Below, one piece after another: positions 35,492 through 43,315 of a stretch of 45,976 nucleotides of DNA (position 1 is its first letter; every line of letters starts with the position of its first letter). The notes below the pieces were generated by a model. It saw only the letters and a list, made by a program, of their open reading frames with translations, did not search any database and had not been told where the DNA came from. The stretch is taken from NCBI GenBank assembly GCA_028873925.1, contig JAPPNA010000033.1:1-45976 (forward strand), written 5' to 3'. This DNA comes from Bacteroidota bacterium (GTDB taxonomy: Bacteria; Bacteroidota; Rhodothermia; Rhodothermales; Bin80). Both the position numbers and the translations under genes were made by a program.

Positions 35492-38400
35492 ATGCCCCAC
35501 TTTGACGAGATTCGCCGCCCCGACGCATTCCGCATTGAGGCCGATGTACTGGTCTGGTGGGAGTCTGAGCGAATCTTTGAGCGGAGTATTGCGGCGCGTC
35601 AGGGCGGACCGTCGTACACCTTCTATGAAGGCCCGCCGACAGCGAACGGCCGTCCGGGTATCCACCATGTGATGGCGCGCACCATCAAGGATGTGTTCTG
35701 CCGCTACCACACCATGAAGGGCTGCCGCGTTGAGCGTAAGGCAGGCTGGGATACCCACGGGCTGCCGGTGGAAATCGAGGTGGAAAAAGCACTCGGACTC
35801 AATTCCAGGGAAGACATCCTCCGTTTTGGTATGGCCCGCTTCAATCAGGCCTGCCGCGAAAGTGTGCTCTCATACAAGGAAGAATGGGATGATCTGACAA
35901 GGCGGATGGGCTATTGGGTGGATCTGGCGGATCCCTATGTTACGTTTGAGACCTCGTATATCGAAAGTGTATGGTGGCTGCTCAAACAGATCCACCGCAA
36001 GGGGCTGCTGTACAGAGGGCACAAGATTCAGTGGTACAGCCCGGGATCAGGCACCGTTCTGAGCTCACATGAAGTCAGTCTGGGTTACCGTGAGGTGCAG
36101 GATCCCAGCGTAATTGTGGCATTCCGCGCCGTCCACCATCCCAAGGTCTTTCTGCTGGCCTGGACCACCACGCCCTGGACACTTGTTTCCAACGCGGCAC
36201 TGGCGGTCGGCCCGGACATTGATTATGTGGAGGTGCGCTGTGCGCGGGATCCCGGGCGTACGTATATCGTGGCCGCCGCCTGCCTGAGTATCCTTAAGGA
36301 TGAATTTGAGGTTGTTAGGTCCTTCATTGGGAGGGATCTGGCCGGTTGGCGTTATGAACCGCTGTTTGATCTGTTTGCGGAGCATCAGCACGATGCGTGG
36401 CGGGTGGTTGCCGCGGATTTCGTGTCTACCGGCGACGGAACCGGCATCGTTCACCTTGCCCCGGCGTTCGGTGCGGATGACTATGCGGTGGGGAAAAAGG
36501 CCGGTCTGCCGGTACTCAACCCCATCGGTCTGGACGGACATTTTCTGGCCGATGTCCCCTTGGTGGGGGGACTCTGGTTCAAGGAGGCGGACCGCCTGAT
36601 TATGCGGGACCTTCGCGCACGCGAGCTGCTGTTCCGGCAGGATTCCTATGTGCATAACTACCCGCATGACTGGCGCAAGGGCACGCCGCTTATGAGCTAT
36701 CCGGTGGAGAGCTGGTTTATCCGCACCACTGCTCTCCGTGAGCAACTCATTGCGCTAAACAAGGCCATAAACTGGCAGCCCGAAGCCATTGGTATCGGCC
36801 GCTTTGGGATGTGGCTCGAAAACAATGTGGACTGGGCGTTGAGTAGGCGACGATTTTGGGGGACACCGCTGCCGGTGTGGGTATCGGACCGGGACCCCAA
36901 CTGCATAGAGGTAATCGGATCCATCAGGGAGCTGCGGGCGCGCTGCCCGTCAATGCTGCCGGACAATGATGGCGAGGTGGACCTGCACCGTCCGTTTGTG
37001 GATAAGTTGACCTGGCCAGCCCCGGATGGCGGCAGTATGCGCCGCGTGCCGGAAACGATTGATGTCTGGTTTGATTCCGGGGCCATGCCCTTTGCTCAGT
37101 GGCATTACCCTTTTGAGAATCGGGAGGCCTTTGAGCGGAACTATCCGGCGGATTTCATTGCAGAGGGCGTGGACCAGACGCGTGGCTGGTTCTACACGCT
37201 GCACGCCATTGCGACCCTGGTTACCGGACAGGCGGCCTTTAGGAACTGCGTGGTTAACGGACTGGTGCTTGATGAGAAAGGCGAAAAAATGTCCAAGACG
37301 AAAGGGAATGCGGTGGATCCCTTCCAAATGATCAGCATCTACGGGGCTGATCGCGTGCGGTGGTATCTGATGAGCAATTCGCCGCCCTGGGAAGATCTGA
37401 AATTCTCAGAGCGGGGCATACGTGAGGTGGATCGCAAGCTCTTCGTCACGCTGACCAATGTCTACAGTTTCTTTGCTACCTATGCCAACATTGACGGATT
37501 CACCGGTGATCAGCGAGCGGTGCCCCTGGACGAGCGGCCGGAGCTGGACCGCTGGATCATCAGCAGGCTGCAGACTACCGTTGGCGAAGTGGATGTCGCG
37601 TATGCGGACTATCACCCGACCCGTGCAGCCCGCGCTATGGAAAGCTTTGCCGATGAGTTATCCAATTGGTATATACGCCGGTCACGCCGCCGCTTCTGGT
37701 CCGCCAAGAGCGGCGAAACCGATGAGTCGGACTATAAGTGGGCGGCCTATCAGAGTGTGCTGTCCTGTCTGGAAACACTGACGCGGCTTATGGCTCCGCT
37801 GGCCCCGTTCTTTAGTGAGTGGCTGTATCAGCGGCTGCGGCCTGTCGGGGCGGCAGGCCGCCCCCGGTCGGTGCATATGGCGGACTTTCCGACACCAGAT
37901 CCCGGGCAGACCGATGATATCCTTGAACGGCGTATGCGTCTGGCTCAGCAGATAGCCTCGGCTGCGCTGGGACTTCGCAACCGGGCCGCCATCAATATCC
38001 GCCAGCCCGTGGCCCGACTGATCGTGGTCACAGGTGCTGCCTGCAGACGAAAAGACGTTGAGGCGGTGGCCCCCATTATTGTTGATGAAGTGAATGCTAA
38101 GGCAATGCGGTATGTGGATCACTCCGATGAGATCGTCCGGCGGTCGGCCCGACCTAATTTTCGGCAGCTGGGTCGGAGGGCGGGTCGGATGATGCCCAAG
38201 GTGAAGCAGGCCATCCTGAACCTGGAGTCTGATGCGCTTACCAGGTACCAGGCCACCGGACAGCTGATGCTGGATGTTGAAGGCGAGCCGTTTGCCCTCG
38301 GAGCAGGCGACATGGAGGTGGTCGTAAAGGGAGTGGAAGGGTGGCTGGTGTCCGAAGAGCAGGGGGTCACGGTAGCCATGGATACGACGATCACCGAAGA

Positions 38401-38680
38401 ACTCATGCTTGAGGGGCTGGCTCGGGAGTCCATAAACCGACTGCAGAATCTGCGCAAGCAGGCCGGATTTGATATTACCGATCGCATTGATGTGACCTGG
38501 GCGGCCTCGGCGAAAATGGACCATGCCCTACGTCGGCACGGAGGCAGAATAAGGAACGAGACGCTCGCAGTATCGTTTGAGCACAGGTCGGAACCCACCG
38601 GAGATTTTGCCGATTCGTTTGAAGTCGCTGGTGAACGGCTGACATTTGCCATCCGTCGGCGAATTCAGGATTCCCGGTGA
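35492..38680 (+). CDS. ileS: Isoleucyl-tRNA synthetase
   Basis: The 1062-residue synthetase charges tRNA-Ile. I took ATG 35492 because MPHFDEIRRPDAF fits the family start; the frame is open for ten more codons. Visible parts are the class I signature (GPPTANGRPGIHHVMART, the HIGH equivalent at residues 56-59), AGWDTHGLPVEIEVEKAL, the editing domain between about 190 and 390 (WTTTPWTLVSNAALAV, GTGIVHLAPAFGADDYAVG), a WFIRTTALRE segment, and EKMSKTKGNAVDPF, where the KMSKS loop reads KMSKT (599-603). The anticodon-binding region follows. The length and missing C-terminal zinc finger suit the long eukaryote-like IleRS2 type that is common in this phylum. It runs with dksA-like and lspA. Confidence 0.96.
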   Translation: MPHFDEIRRPDAFRIEADVLVWWESERIFERSIAARQGGPSYTFYEGPPTANGRPGIHHVMARTIKDVFCRYHTMKGCRVERKAGWDTHGLPVEIEVEKALGLNSREDILRFGMARFNQACRESVLSYKEEWDDLTRRMGYWVDLADPYVTFETSYIESVWWLLKQIHRKGLLYRGHKIQWYSPGSGTVLSSHEVSLGYREVQDPSVIVAFRAVHHPKVFLLAWTTTPWTLVSNAALAVGPDIDYVEVRCARDPGRTYIVAAACLSILKDEFEVVRSFIGRDLAGWRYEPLFDLFAEHQHDAWRVVAADFVSTGDGTGIVHLAPAFGADDYAVGKKAGLPVLNPIGLDGHFLADVPLVGGLWFKEADRLIMRDLRARELLFRQDSYVHNYPHDWRKGTPLMSYPVESWFIRTTALREQLIALNKAINWQPEAIGIGRFGMWLENNVDWALSRRRFWGTPLPVWVSDRDPNCIEVIGSIRELRARCPSMLPDNDGEVDLHRPFVDKLTWPAPDGGSMRRVPETIDVWFDSGAMPFAQWHYPFENREAFERNYPADFIAEGVDQTRGWFYTLHAIATLVTGQAAFRNCVVNGLVLDEKGEKMSKTKGNAVDPFQMISIYGADRVRWYLMSNSPPWEDLKFSERGIREVDRKLFVTLTNVYSFFATYANIDGFTGDQRAVPLDERPELDRWIISRLQTTVGEVDVAYADYHPTRAARAMESFADELSNWYIRRSRRRFWSAKSGETDESDYKWAAYQSVLSCLETLTRLMAPLAPFFSEWLYQRLRPVGAAGRPRSVHMADFPTPDPGQTDDILERRMRLAQQIASAALGLRNRAAINIRQPVARLIVVTGAACRRKDVEAVAPIIVDEVNAKAMRYVDHSDEIVRRSARPNFRQLGRRAGRMMPKVKQAILNLESDALTRYQATGQLMLDVEGEPFALGAGDMEVVVKGVEGWLVSEEQGVTVAMDTTITEELMLEGLARESINRLQNLRKQAGFDITDRIDVTWAASAKMDHALRRHGGRIRNETLAVSFEHRSEPTGDFADSFEVAGERLTFAIRRRIQDSR

Positions 38681-38693
38681 ACAGGGCCCAAGT

Positions 38694-38700
38694 AGGAGAG
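38694..38700 (+). promoter_or_regulatory. Ribosome binding site of the dksA-like gene
   Basis: AGGAGAG lies four bases before ATG 38705 (the AGGAG core six bases before), just after the ileS stop. It is one of few clear Shine-Dalgarno sequences in the window and confirms this start. Confidence 0.6.
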
Positions 38701-38704
38701 AACC

Positions 38705-39118
38705 ATGCGTGCAAACAAAGAAGCCATGGGGCCGCCGCCCCAAACGACGCTTTCGGACGAAGAACTGGCGCATTTTCGGGCGCTGATCCGCACAAAGCGG
38801 GACGACGCGATCGCGGAAATACGGAACCTTACCCACCAGATTGAGGATTCCCGGGATTCGGCTGAAAACGATTCGGCCTACAGCTTTCACATGGCGGACG
38901 CAGGCACCGATGCCATGGAACGCGAGAAATTATACCTGATGCTGGCCCGTCTGCGCAAGTTTGTGGGCTATCTGGATCGGGCTCTGGAGCGGATCGAAAA
39001 CAAGACCTACGGCATCTGCAAGGTCACCGGCCATCCCATTGCTAAAGAGCGTTTGGAGGCGGTGCCCCATACGGAGATTTCTATTGAAGCCAAACTGAAT
39101 CAGCAGAGAGGGCGATAG
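38705..39118 (+). CDS. TraR/DksA-family regulator without zinc finger
   Basis: The 137-residue product has the DksA coiled-coil build. A long helical hairpin (about residues 17-95) carries the acidic tip MADAGTDAMEREK (residues 63-75), which in DksA enters the RNA polymerase secondary channel. The globular part reads YGICKVTGHPIAKERLEAVP. Only one cysteine (Cys105) remains of the four that bind zinc in DksA; KVTGHPIAKERL replaces the paired cysteines, as in the Bacteroidota members. It probably tunes transcription initiation during stress, though its exact output is unknown. It lies between ileS and lspA (24 bases on each side), a conserved order in this phylum. Confidence 0.88.
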   Translation: MRANKEAMGPPPQTTLSDEELAHFRALIRTKRDDAIAEIRNLTHQIEDSRDSAENDSAYSFHMADAGTDAMEREKLYLMLARLRKFVGYLDRALERIENKTYGICKVTGHPIAKERLEAVPHTEISIEAKLNQQRGR

Positions 39119-39141
39119 TCGCTGGCTCAATAGCAGTCTGA

Positions 39142-39756
39142 ATGCGCTATTTCTGGATCATTTTCGGCGTTGTCGCGCTTGATCAGGCCACCAAGGTCGT
39201 TGTGCGGCTTAATATGGCGCACACCCCGTACCGGTCAATTCCGCTCATTGGAGACTGGCTTAAGTTCACGTTTGCGGAAAACGACGGGATGGCTTTCGGC
39301 ATTTCATTCGGACCCGCTCTGCTGATACCGATTCTGTCGCTGATCGCCACGGTGCTGATCGTGCTGTATCTGCAGCACATCCGCACAATTTACTGGCCGT
39401 ATTCTTTCTGCCTGGCCGCTGTACTGGGAGGGGCGATCGGCAACATCATTGACCGCCTGTTTTACGGGATGTTCTTCAACTACGGGAGCTTCTTTGGCGG
39501 ACATGTGGTGGACTTTATCCACTTTGATATCTGGCGCGGATTTCTGCCGGATGCCCTCCCCGTTGTTGGCGGCAGCTATATGGCGTTTTTCCCGATCTTC
39601 AATGTGGCCGACATAGCGATTGTAGGTGGAGTTATCGGTGTGATGATTTTTCAGAAACAATTCCACCTGCGTCAGGCAGCGCTTGCATCTCCCCCTGCCG
39701 GGGAAGAGGTGTCCGACGAGAGACCGGCGGAATCAGGTGAGACGGTACCTGCCTGA
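39142..39756 (+). CDS. lspA: Prolipoprotein signal peptidase (signal peptidase II)
   Basis: The 204-residue inner-membrane aspartyl protease cuts the signal from lipid-modified prolipoproteins, such as the LptE, TctC-like and glycosidase lipoproteins coded in this window. Motifs are LDQATKVVV (Asp14), FAENDGMAFG (Asn47), GGAIGNIIDR (Asn101, Asp104), HVVDFIHFDIW (Asp124) and FNVADIAI (Asn154, Asp157); Asp124 and Asp157 fit the catalytic pair. Four transmembrane helices are visible. The product is about 35 residues longer than typical, with a polar tail (SPPAGEEVSDERPAESG). That tail's 85 coding bases overlap the 3' end of tctA on the opposite strand. Confidence 0.95.
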   Translation: MRYFWIIFGVVALDQATKVVVRLNMAHTPYRSIPLIGDWLKFTFAENDGMAFGISFGPALLIPILSLIATVLIVLYLQHIRTIYWPYSFCLAAVLGGAIGNIIDRLFYGMFFNYGSFFGGHVVDFIHFDIWRGFLPDALPVVGGSYMAFFPIFNVADIAIVGGVIGVMIFQKQFHLRQAALASPPAGEEVSDERPAESGETVPA

Positions 39757-41222
39757 TCGCCACGCCGGAGTCTGCGCCGCGTAAGCCGCACGCCGGCGAT
39801 AATCGTCATGAGGGTCAGGGCCATCAGCACCAGGGCTACGGGCCGGTCAAAGAAGCTGAGCAAGTTCCAGTTGGATTTGATGGCGCTCACCATGAAATGC
39901 TGTTCCAGAATGGGTCCCAGCACCATGCCGAGTACGACCTGTGCCAGCGGAAAGCCGTAGCGGCGCAGCATCAGCGCCACTGCACCCATACCGACCATCA
40001 CCCCCACATCCACAGGATTACGGTTTATGGCATAGGCACCGATCAGGCAAGCGGCCGCAATTATGCTGATGAGCAGATTCAGCGGTAGCCGTACCGCCTG
40101 CGCGGCCATGCGGGCGGACAGATAGCCGCAGGCTGGCAGCAGCAGCAGATTGGCCACCAGAAACGTACCGTAGAGCGTCCAGATCAGCGTCATATCCTGC
40201 GCGAAGAGCATGGGCCCCGGCGTGATGCCCTTCATCATGAATACGGCCAGCACCATAGCGGTAACCGTATCGCCGGGCAGGCCCAGCGAAAGGGCCGGAA
40301 TCCACGCGCTCGCCACCGCGGCATTGTTGCTGCTGGCACCCGCCAGCACGACGCGCTCGTCATCGGGCGGGCCACGCCGCGTCAATTTCTGCAAACTGCA
40401 CGCAATCCAGGCACCGATATCCGCACCGGCACCCGGCAGGAAGCCGACCATGACACCCAGGAAGGAAGACCGGGCCACCAGGCCACGCGCCCGCAGGATG
40501 AGCCTGAGGGGAGCGGCAAAGAACTGGCGTATCGGGTGCGTGGCCGCGCCCGGCGGCACCGCCACCCGACGGGCACGCTGCTGCCACAAATGTGACAGCA
40601 CCTCGGAAAATCCGAAAAGCCCGATCATGGCCACGATGTAGTCAAGCCCGCCCAGCAGCCAGGAAAACCCGAAATGAAACCGCACATATCCAAGGGTCGG
40701 ATCAACCCCTACGGTGGACAGCAGCAGCCCCAGCAACAGCGATACCAGCCCCCGGAGCAGACGCGAGCCGGAGGCGAACACGCCCGCGGCGAGCCCCAGC
40801 ACCGCGACCCAGAAGTATTCAAAGGAGGAAAAGCGCATCGCCAGGGTCGCCAGGGCCGTTGCGCCCGCCATCAAAACCAGTGTGCCGACAAGACCGCCAA
40901 AGGACGATCCGAGCGCGCTGATGCCCAGACCAAGCATCGGGCTGCGCGCCTGCGCCACACGGTGCAGCTCAGCGGCATACGCGGCACTGGCCGGCGTGCC
41001 GGGTATGCGGGCCACCGCAGCACCCACATCTCCCGCATAGATGGCCACCGAGGAGATGGCCACAATCGCTGGCAGTGCAATTATCGGGTCAAGGAAGAAG
41101 GCGACCGGTATGAACAGGGCCACCGCCAGGGTGGCCGTAAGGCCGGGAATGGACCCGAACAGCGTCCCGTAGAGGGCACCCAGTACCAGGGCCAGGGCCG
41201 CTTCCCAGCTCAGCAGGCTCAT
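39672..41222 (-). CDS. tctA: Tripartite tricarboxylate transporter large membrane subunit TctA
   Basis: The 516-residue membrane protein is the large (12-helix) permease of a TTT-type secondary carrier. ATG 41222 begins MSLLSWEAALALVLGALYG and overlaps the tctB stop (ATGA); the frame upstream to 41432 is spurious. Family motifs are GSIPGLTATLAVALFIPVAF, AIYAGDVGAAVARIPGTPAS (PGTPAS motif, degenerate GG), LGLGISALGSSFGGLVGTL, FLPGAGADIGAWIA and LSLGLPGDTVTAMVLAVFMMKGITPGP in pieces. The C-terminal tail (about 490-516) is polar and antisense to the lspA tail. Order tctC-tctB-tctA is the usual one. Substrate class is carboxylates, but the exact one is unknown. Confidence 0.92.
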   Translation of the reverse strand: MSLLSWEAALALVLGALYGTLFGSIPGLTATLAVALFIPVAFFLDPIIALPAIVAISSVAIYAGDVGAAVARIPGTPASAAYAAELHRVAQARSPMLGLGISALGSSFGGLVGTLVLMAGATALATLAMRFSSFEYFWVAVLGLAAGVFASGSRLLRGLVSLLLGLLLSTVGVDPTLGYVRFHFGFSWLLGGLDYIVAMIGLFGFSEVLSHLWQQRARRVAVPPGAATHPIRQFFAAPLRLILRARGLVARSSFLGVMVGFLPGAGADIGAWIACSLQKLTRRGPPDDERVVLAGASSNNAAVASAWIPALSLGLPGDTVTAMVLAVFMMKGITPGPMLFAQDMTLIWTLYGTFLVANLLLLPACGYLSARMAAQAVRLPLNLLISIIAAACLIGAYAINRNPVDVGVMVGMGAVALMLRRYGFPLAQVVLGMVLGPILEQHFMVSAIKSNWNLLSFFDRPVALVLMALTLMTIIAGVRLTRRRLRRGDQAGTVSPDSAGLSSDTSSPAGGDASAA

Positions 41223-41644
41223 CAGAGGCCGAGCAGACTGGTAAACATCAGGTGCGCCACCAGCCCGGTGACCGTTGAAGCGACGAGTGCCTGCTTCCAG
41301 CCAATTCGCTGTATGGCAGCCATGATCAGGCAGGCCCCGCCTGCGGCCCATCCCGCGCCTGCCTGCGGGAGAACCAGCAGAAACACCCCAATGGCACCCA
41401 AACCTCCCCCCAGCCGCGCCAGGGATGTCCACGAAAATGGGTCAGATGAAGCTGACCCTGCGGTGCGCTGCCCCAGGAATCTTGCACCGGCCAACAGCAG
41501 CAGCACCGCAATCACTCTCGGAAACAGCGCCGGGCCGGGGTATCCCTCCGGCAGCGTCGGAAACTGCCGACTGCTTATCCACACCAGGCCGGCCAACAGG
41601 ATGATGGCCAGCCCCGGAATATTACGGGCTGACAAGACCGGCAC
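41222..41644 (-). CDS. tctB: Tripartite tricarboxylate transporter small membrane subunit TctB
   Basis: The 140-residue product (GTG start at 41644) has four hydrophobic helices: NIPGLAIILLAGLVWI, ALFPRVIAVLLLLAGARFL, LGAIGVFLLVLPQAGAGWAAGG and LVASTVTGLVAHLMFTSLLGL. The helix-1 and helix-2 loop GYPGPALFPRVIA is the TctB hallmark (YPGPALFP). It overlaps tctC by 23 bases and tctA by one codon-step (ATGA), so all three subunits are coupled. TctB assists TctA in the inner membrane. Confidence 0.85.
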   Translation of the reverse strand: MPVLSARNIPGLAIILLAGLVWISSRQFPTLPEGYPGPALFPRVIAVLLLLAGARFLGQRTAGSASSDPFSWTSLARLGGGLGAIGVFLLVLPQAGAGWAAGGACLIMAAIQRIGWKQALVASTVTGLVAHLMFTSLLGL

Positions 41645-42587
41645 GTTCCATCAGCAGGCCGTTTTCGAGGTCCTGCTCTTCAAGGAAAATATTCAGCGGC
41701 GTGCCGGTCAGCTGGCGAAGCCTGAAGCCGGCCCGCAGAAGCGGATCCCGGAACGCGGGCTTAACGAGTGCTCGTCGGAGGGCGCTTTGCAGCTGTTCGC
41801 GTATGGGACCCGGCAGTCGTTCCGGGGCAGCCAGCACCATCCAGCCGCCGGCCGACGCATAGTCGATGCCCAGTTCTCTGAGCGTCGGCACCTCGGGTGC
41901 CACGGGCAGCCGCTGCTCCGACATAACCGCCAGCACCCGCACATGTCCGGCTTGGCGGAGGGCATTGGTTTCCGCCAGGGCCGCAGTGACCACATCCACC
42001 CCTCCGGCCAGCAGTTCCTGCAGCGCAGGTGCGGCTCCCTGACTGGGTACCCACGGCATGGCCGCCTCATTCAGTCCGACTGCCTGCAAGAATCCGATCC
42101 GACACAGATCCCAAATTCCGCCGCGCGAAGTGCCGCTGGCTGTGATCGTTCCGGGCGATGCCCTGATGGCCGCAACGAGCTCATCAATTGACTGCCACGG
42201 CGCATCCGACCGTACGGTAATTGCACTGGGGTTGATGGTTACCAGTGCCAGCGGGGTATAGCTGTCAGAAGTCAGCGGTGTCAGACCGGTCCAGTGCATC
42301 ATGGTGATTTCCACCGTGACGGCACCCAGGGTGTAGCCATCCGGCCGGGCCTGGTGCAGAGCCAGATGCCCTACAATACCCCCGCCACCGGTCCGGTTGA
42401 CAACATTCACCGGCTGGCCCAGTTCGTCCTTAAGCACGGCTGCGAGCGCCCGCGTGGCCGTATCAGTTCCGCCTCCGGCCTTCCACGGCACAATCAGGGT
42501 GATGGGCCGATTGGGCCAGGCCTGCTCAGCAGCCGGCTGACAGCTGCCCAGCAGTATCGGCAGCAGGAGGCCCCACGCCCTTATCAT
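41622..42587 (-). CDS. tctC: Tripartite tricarboxylate transporter substrate-binding protein, lipoprotein form
   Basis: The 321-residue product is the extracytoplasmic receptor of the TTT carrier. Its signal ends in a lipobox (LLGSC, Cys16), so it should be lipid-anchored, unlike the freely periplasmic TctC of proteobacteria. The Bug/TctC fold is clear: WPNRPITLIVPWKAGGGTDT, VVNRTGGGGIVGHLAL, PDGYTLG, VRSDAPWQSIDELVAAIRA, GTITASGTSRGGIWDL, MPWVPSQGAAPALQELLAGG, RVLAVMSEQRLPVAPEVPTL and the closing GLVSP region. It binds a carboxylate of unknown identity. It is the first gene of the tctCBA unit. Confidence 0.9.
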   Translation of the reverse strand: MIRAWGLLLPILLGSCQPAAEQAWPNRPITLIVPWKAGGGTDTATRALAAVLKDELGQPVNVVNRTGGGGIVGHLALHQARPDGYTLGAVTVEITMMHWTGLTPLTSDSYTPLALVTINPSAITVRSDAPWQSIDELVAAIRASPGTITASGTSRGGIWDLCRIGFLQAVGLNEAAMPWVPSQGAAPALQELLAGGVDVVTAALAETNALRQAGHVRVLAVMSEQRLPVAPEVPTLRELGIDYASAGGWMVLAAPERLPGPIREQLQSALRRALVKPAFRDPLLRAGFRLRQLTGTPLNIFLEEQDLENGLLMERAGLVSP

Positions 42588-42597
42588 GCTCCCGCAA

Positions 42598-43116
42598 TCA
42601 ACCCCCGCTCCACGGCGGGGCGATATTGTTGGAGCGCGCGTACGCGATCATCTGGCCGAGGTGCTCGTGCGAATGTCCGGTGACGATCATCAGCACACCG
42701 TAGCGGGACATTTCCTGACCGAACATTGGCATGGTCTCGGCCAGATCGGATGAGGTATGCATATTGATGGCCTCACGCACGAGATCCTGCGAGGCCATCA
42801 GATGGGCCTTGATGGCATCTTTGTCTGCCAGGGATTCTTCCGGCATTTCCTCCGGTGCCGAGTGCCCCAGTGCCGTGGAGAAGTAATAGTTGGCCAATAC
42901 CACATGCATGAGCGCCTCGCTGACGCTCCGCACGCCTTCCGACGGGCGCCAATCGTATAATTCGGCCGGGATTGCCTCGGCCAGTTGGTTGATCTTGCTG
43001 GAAGAGCCGTCAAAATCGCTAACCAGCGCACCCAGATACGCGCTGTTGTCGTGATCCTGGGCGGCAGCAGGTACCGCCAGCATCAGCATGGAGAGAGCGG
43101 GGATCAGGTTTTTCAT
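42598..43116 (-). CDS. Secreted DinB-like four-helix protein
   Basis: The 172-residue product has a signal peptide (MKNLIPALSMLMLAVPAAAQ) followed by a DinB/YfiT-type four-helix bundle. The metal-ligand histidines of the fold are likely His72 in EALMHVVLANYYF and the pair in GHSHEHLGQMIAYAR. WRPSEGVRSVSEALMHV is the standard first motif of exported DinB proteins. DinB folds include thiol transferases and hydrolases, and no activity can be given here. It lies ten bases upstream of tctC on the same strand and may belong to the same transcript. Confidence 0.82.
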   Translation of the reverse strand: MKNLIPALSMLMLAVPAAAQDHDNSAYLGALVSDFDGSSSKINQLAEAIPAELYDWRPSEGVRSVSEALMHVVLANYYFSTALGHSAPEEMPEESLADKDAIKAHLMASQDLVREAINMHTSSDLAETMPMFGQEMSRYGVLMIVTGHSHEHLGQMIAYARSNNIAPPWSGG

Positions 43117-43296
43117 GATGAATCAATCTTTGAGTGGGCCAAAAGATACGCCGCCGCCTGCGGGATGTTTCGGCCAAGGCCGGCTCATGGTCACCTGCTG
43201 GCGCTCCATGTCACACAAATCGGGCAACTGGCCCCGGCACAAAACGGGCGGCGGCAGCGTGCATGCACTTGCCCCGCCAGCATGTCACATGTCCAT

Positions 43297-43315
43297 TCAC
43301 GGTGATCTACCGTGA
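43297..43315. repeat. Perfect inverted repeat over the amidohydrolase stop codon
   Basis: TCACGGT (43297-43303) and ACCGTGA (43309-43315) are perfect 7-base arms around GATCT. The right arm includes the last codons of the amidohydrolase gene. It could fold into an RNA hairpin at its 3' end, but no T-run follows on the minus strand, so a role as intrinsic terminator is weak; RNA 3'-end stabilisation is possible. Confidence 0.35.

Noticed and set aside
40674-42191. A 505-codon open frame on the plus strand opposite tctA/tctB/tctC
   Set aside because: It is exactly antisense to three well-supported transporter genes, is Arg/Pro/Gln-rich without any domain, and is the usual mirror frame of GC-rich coding DNA.
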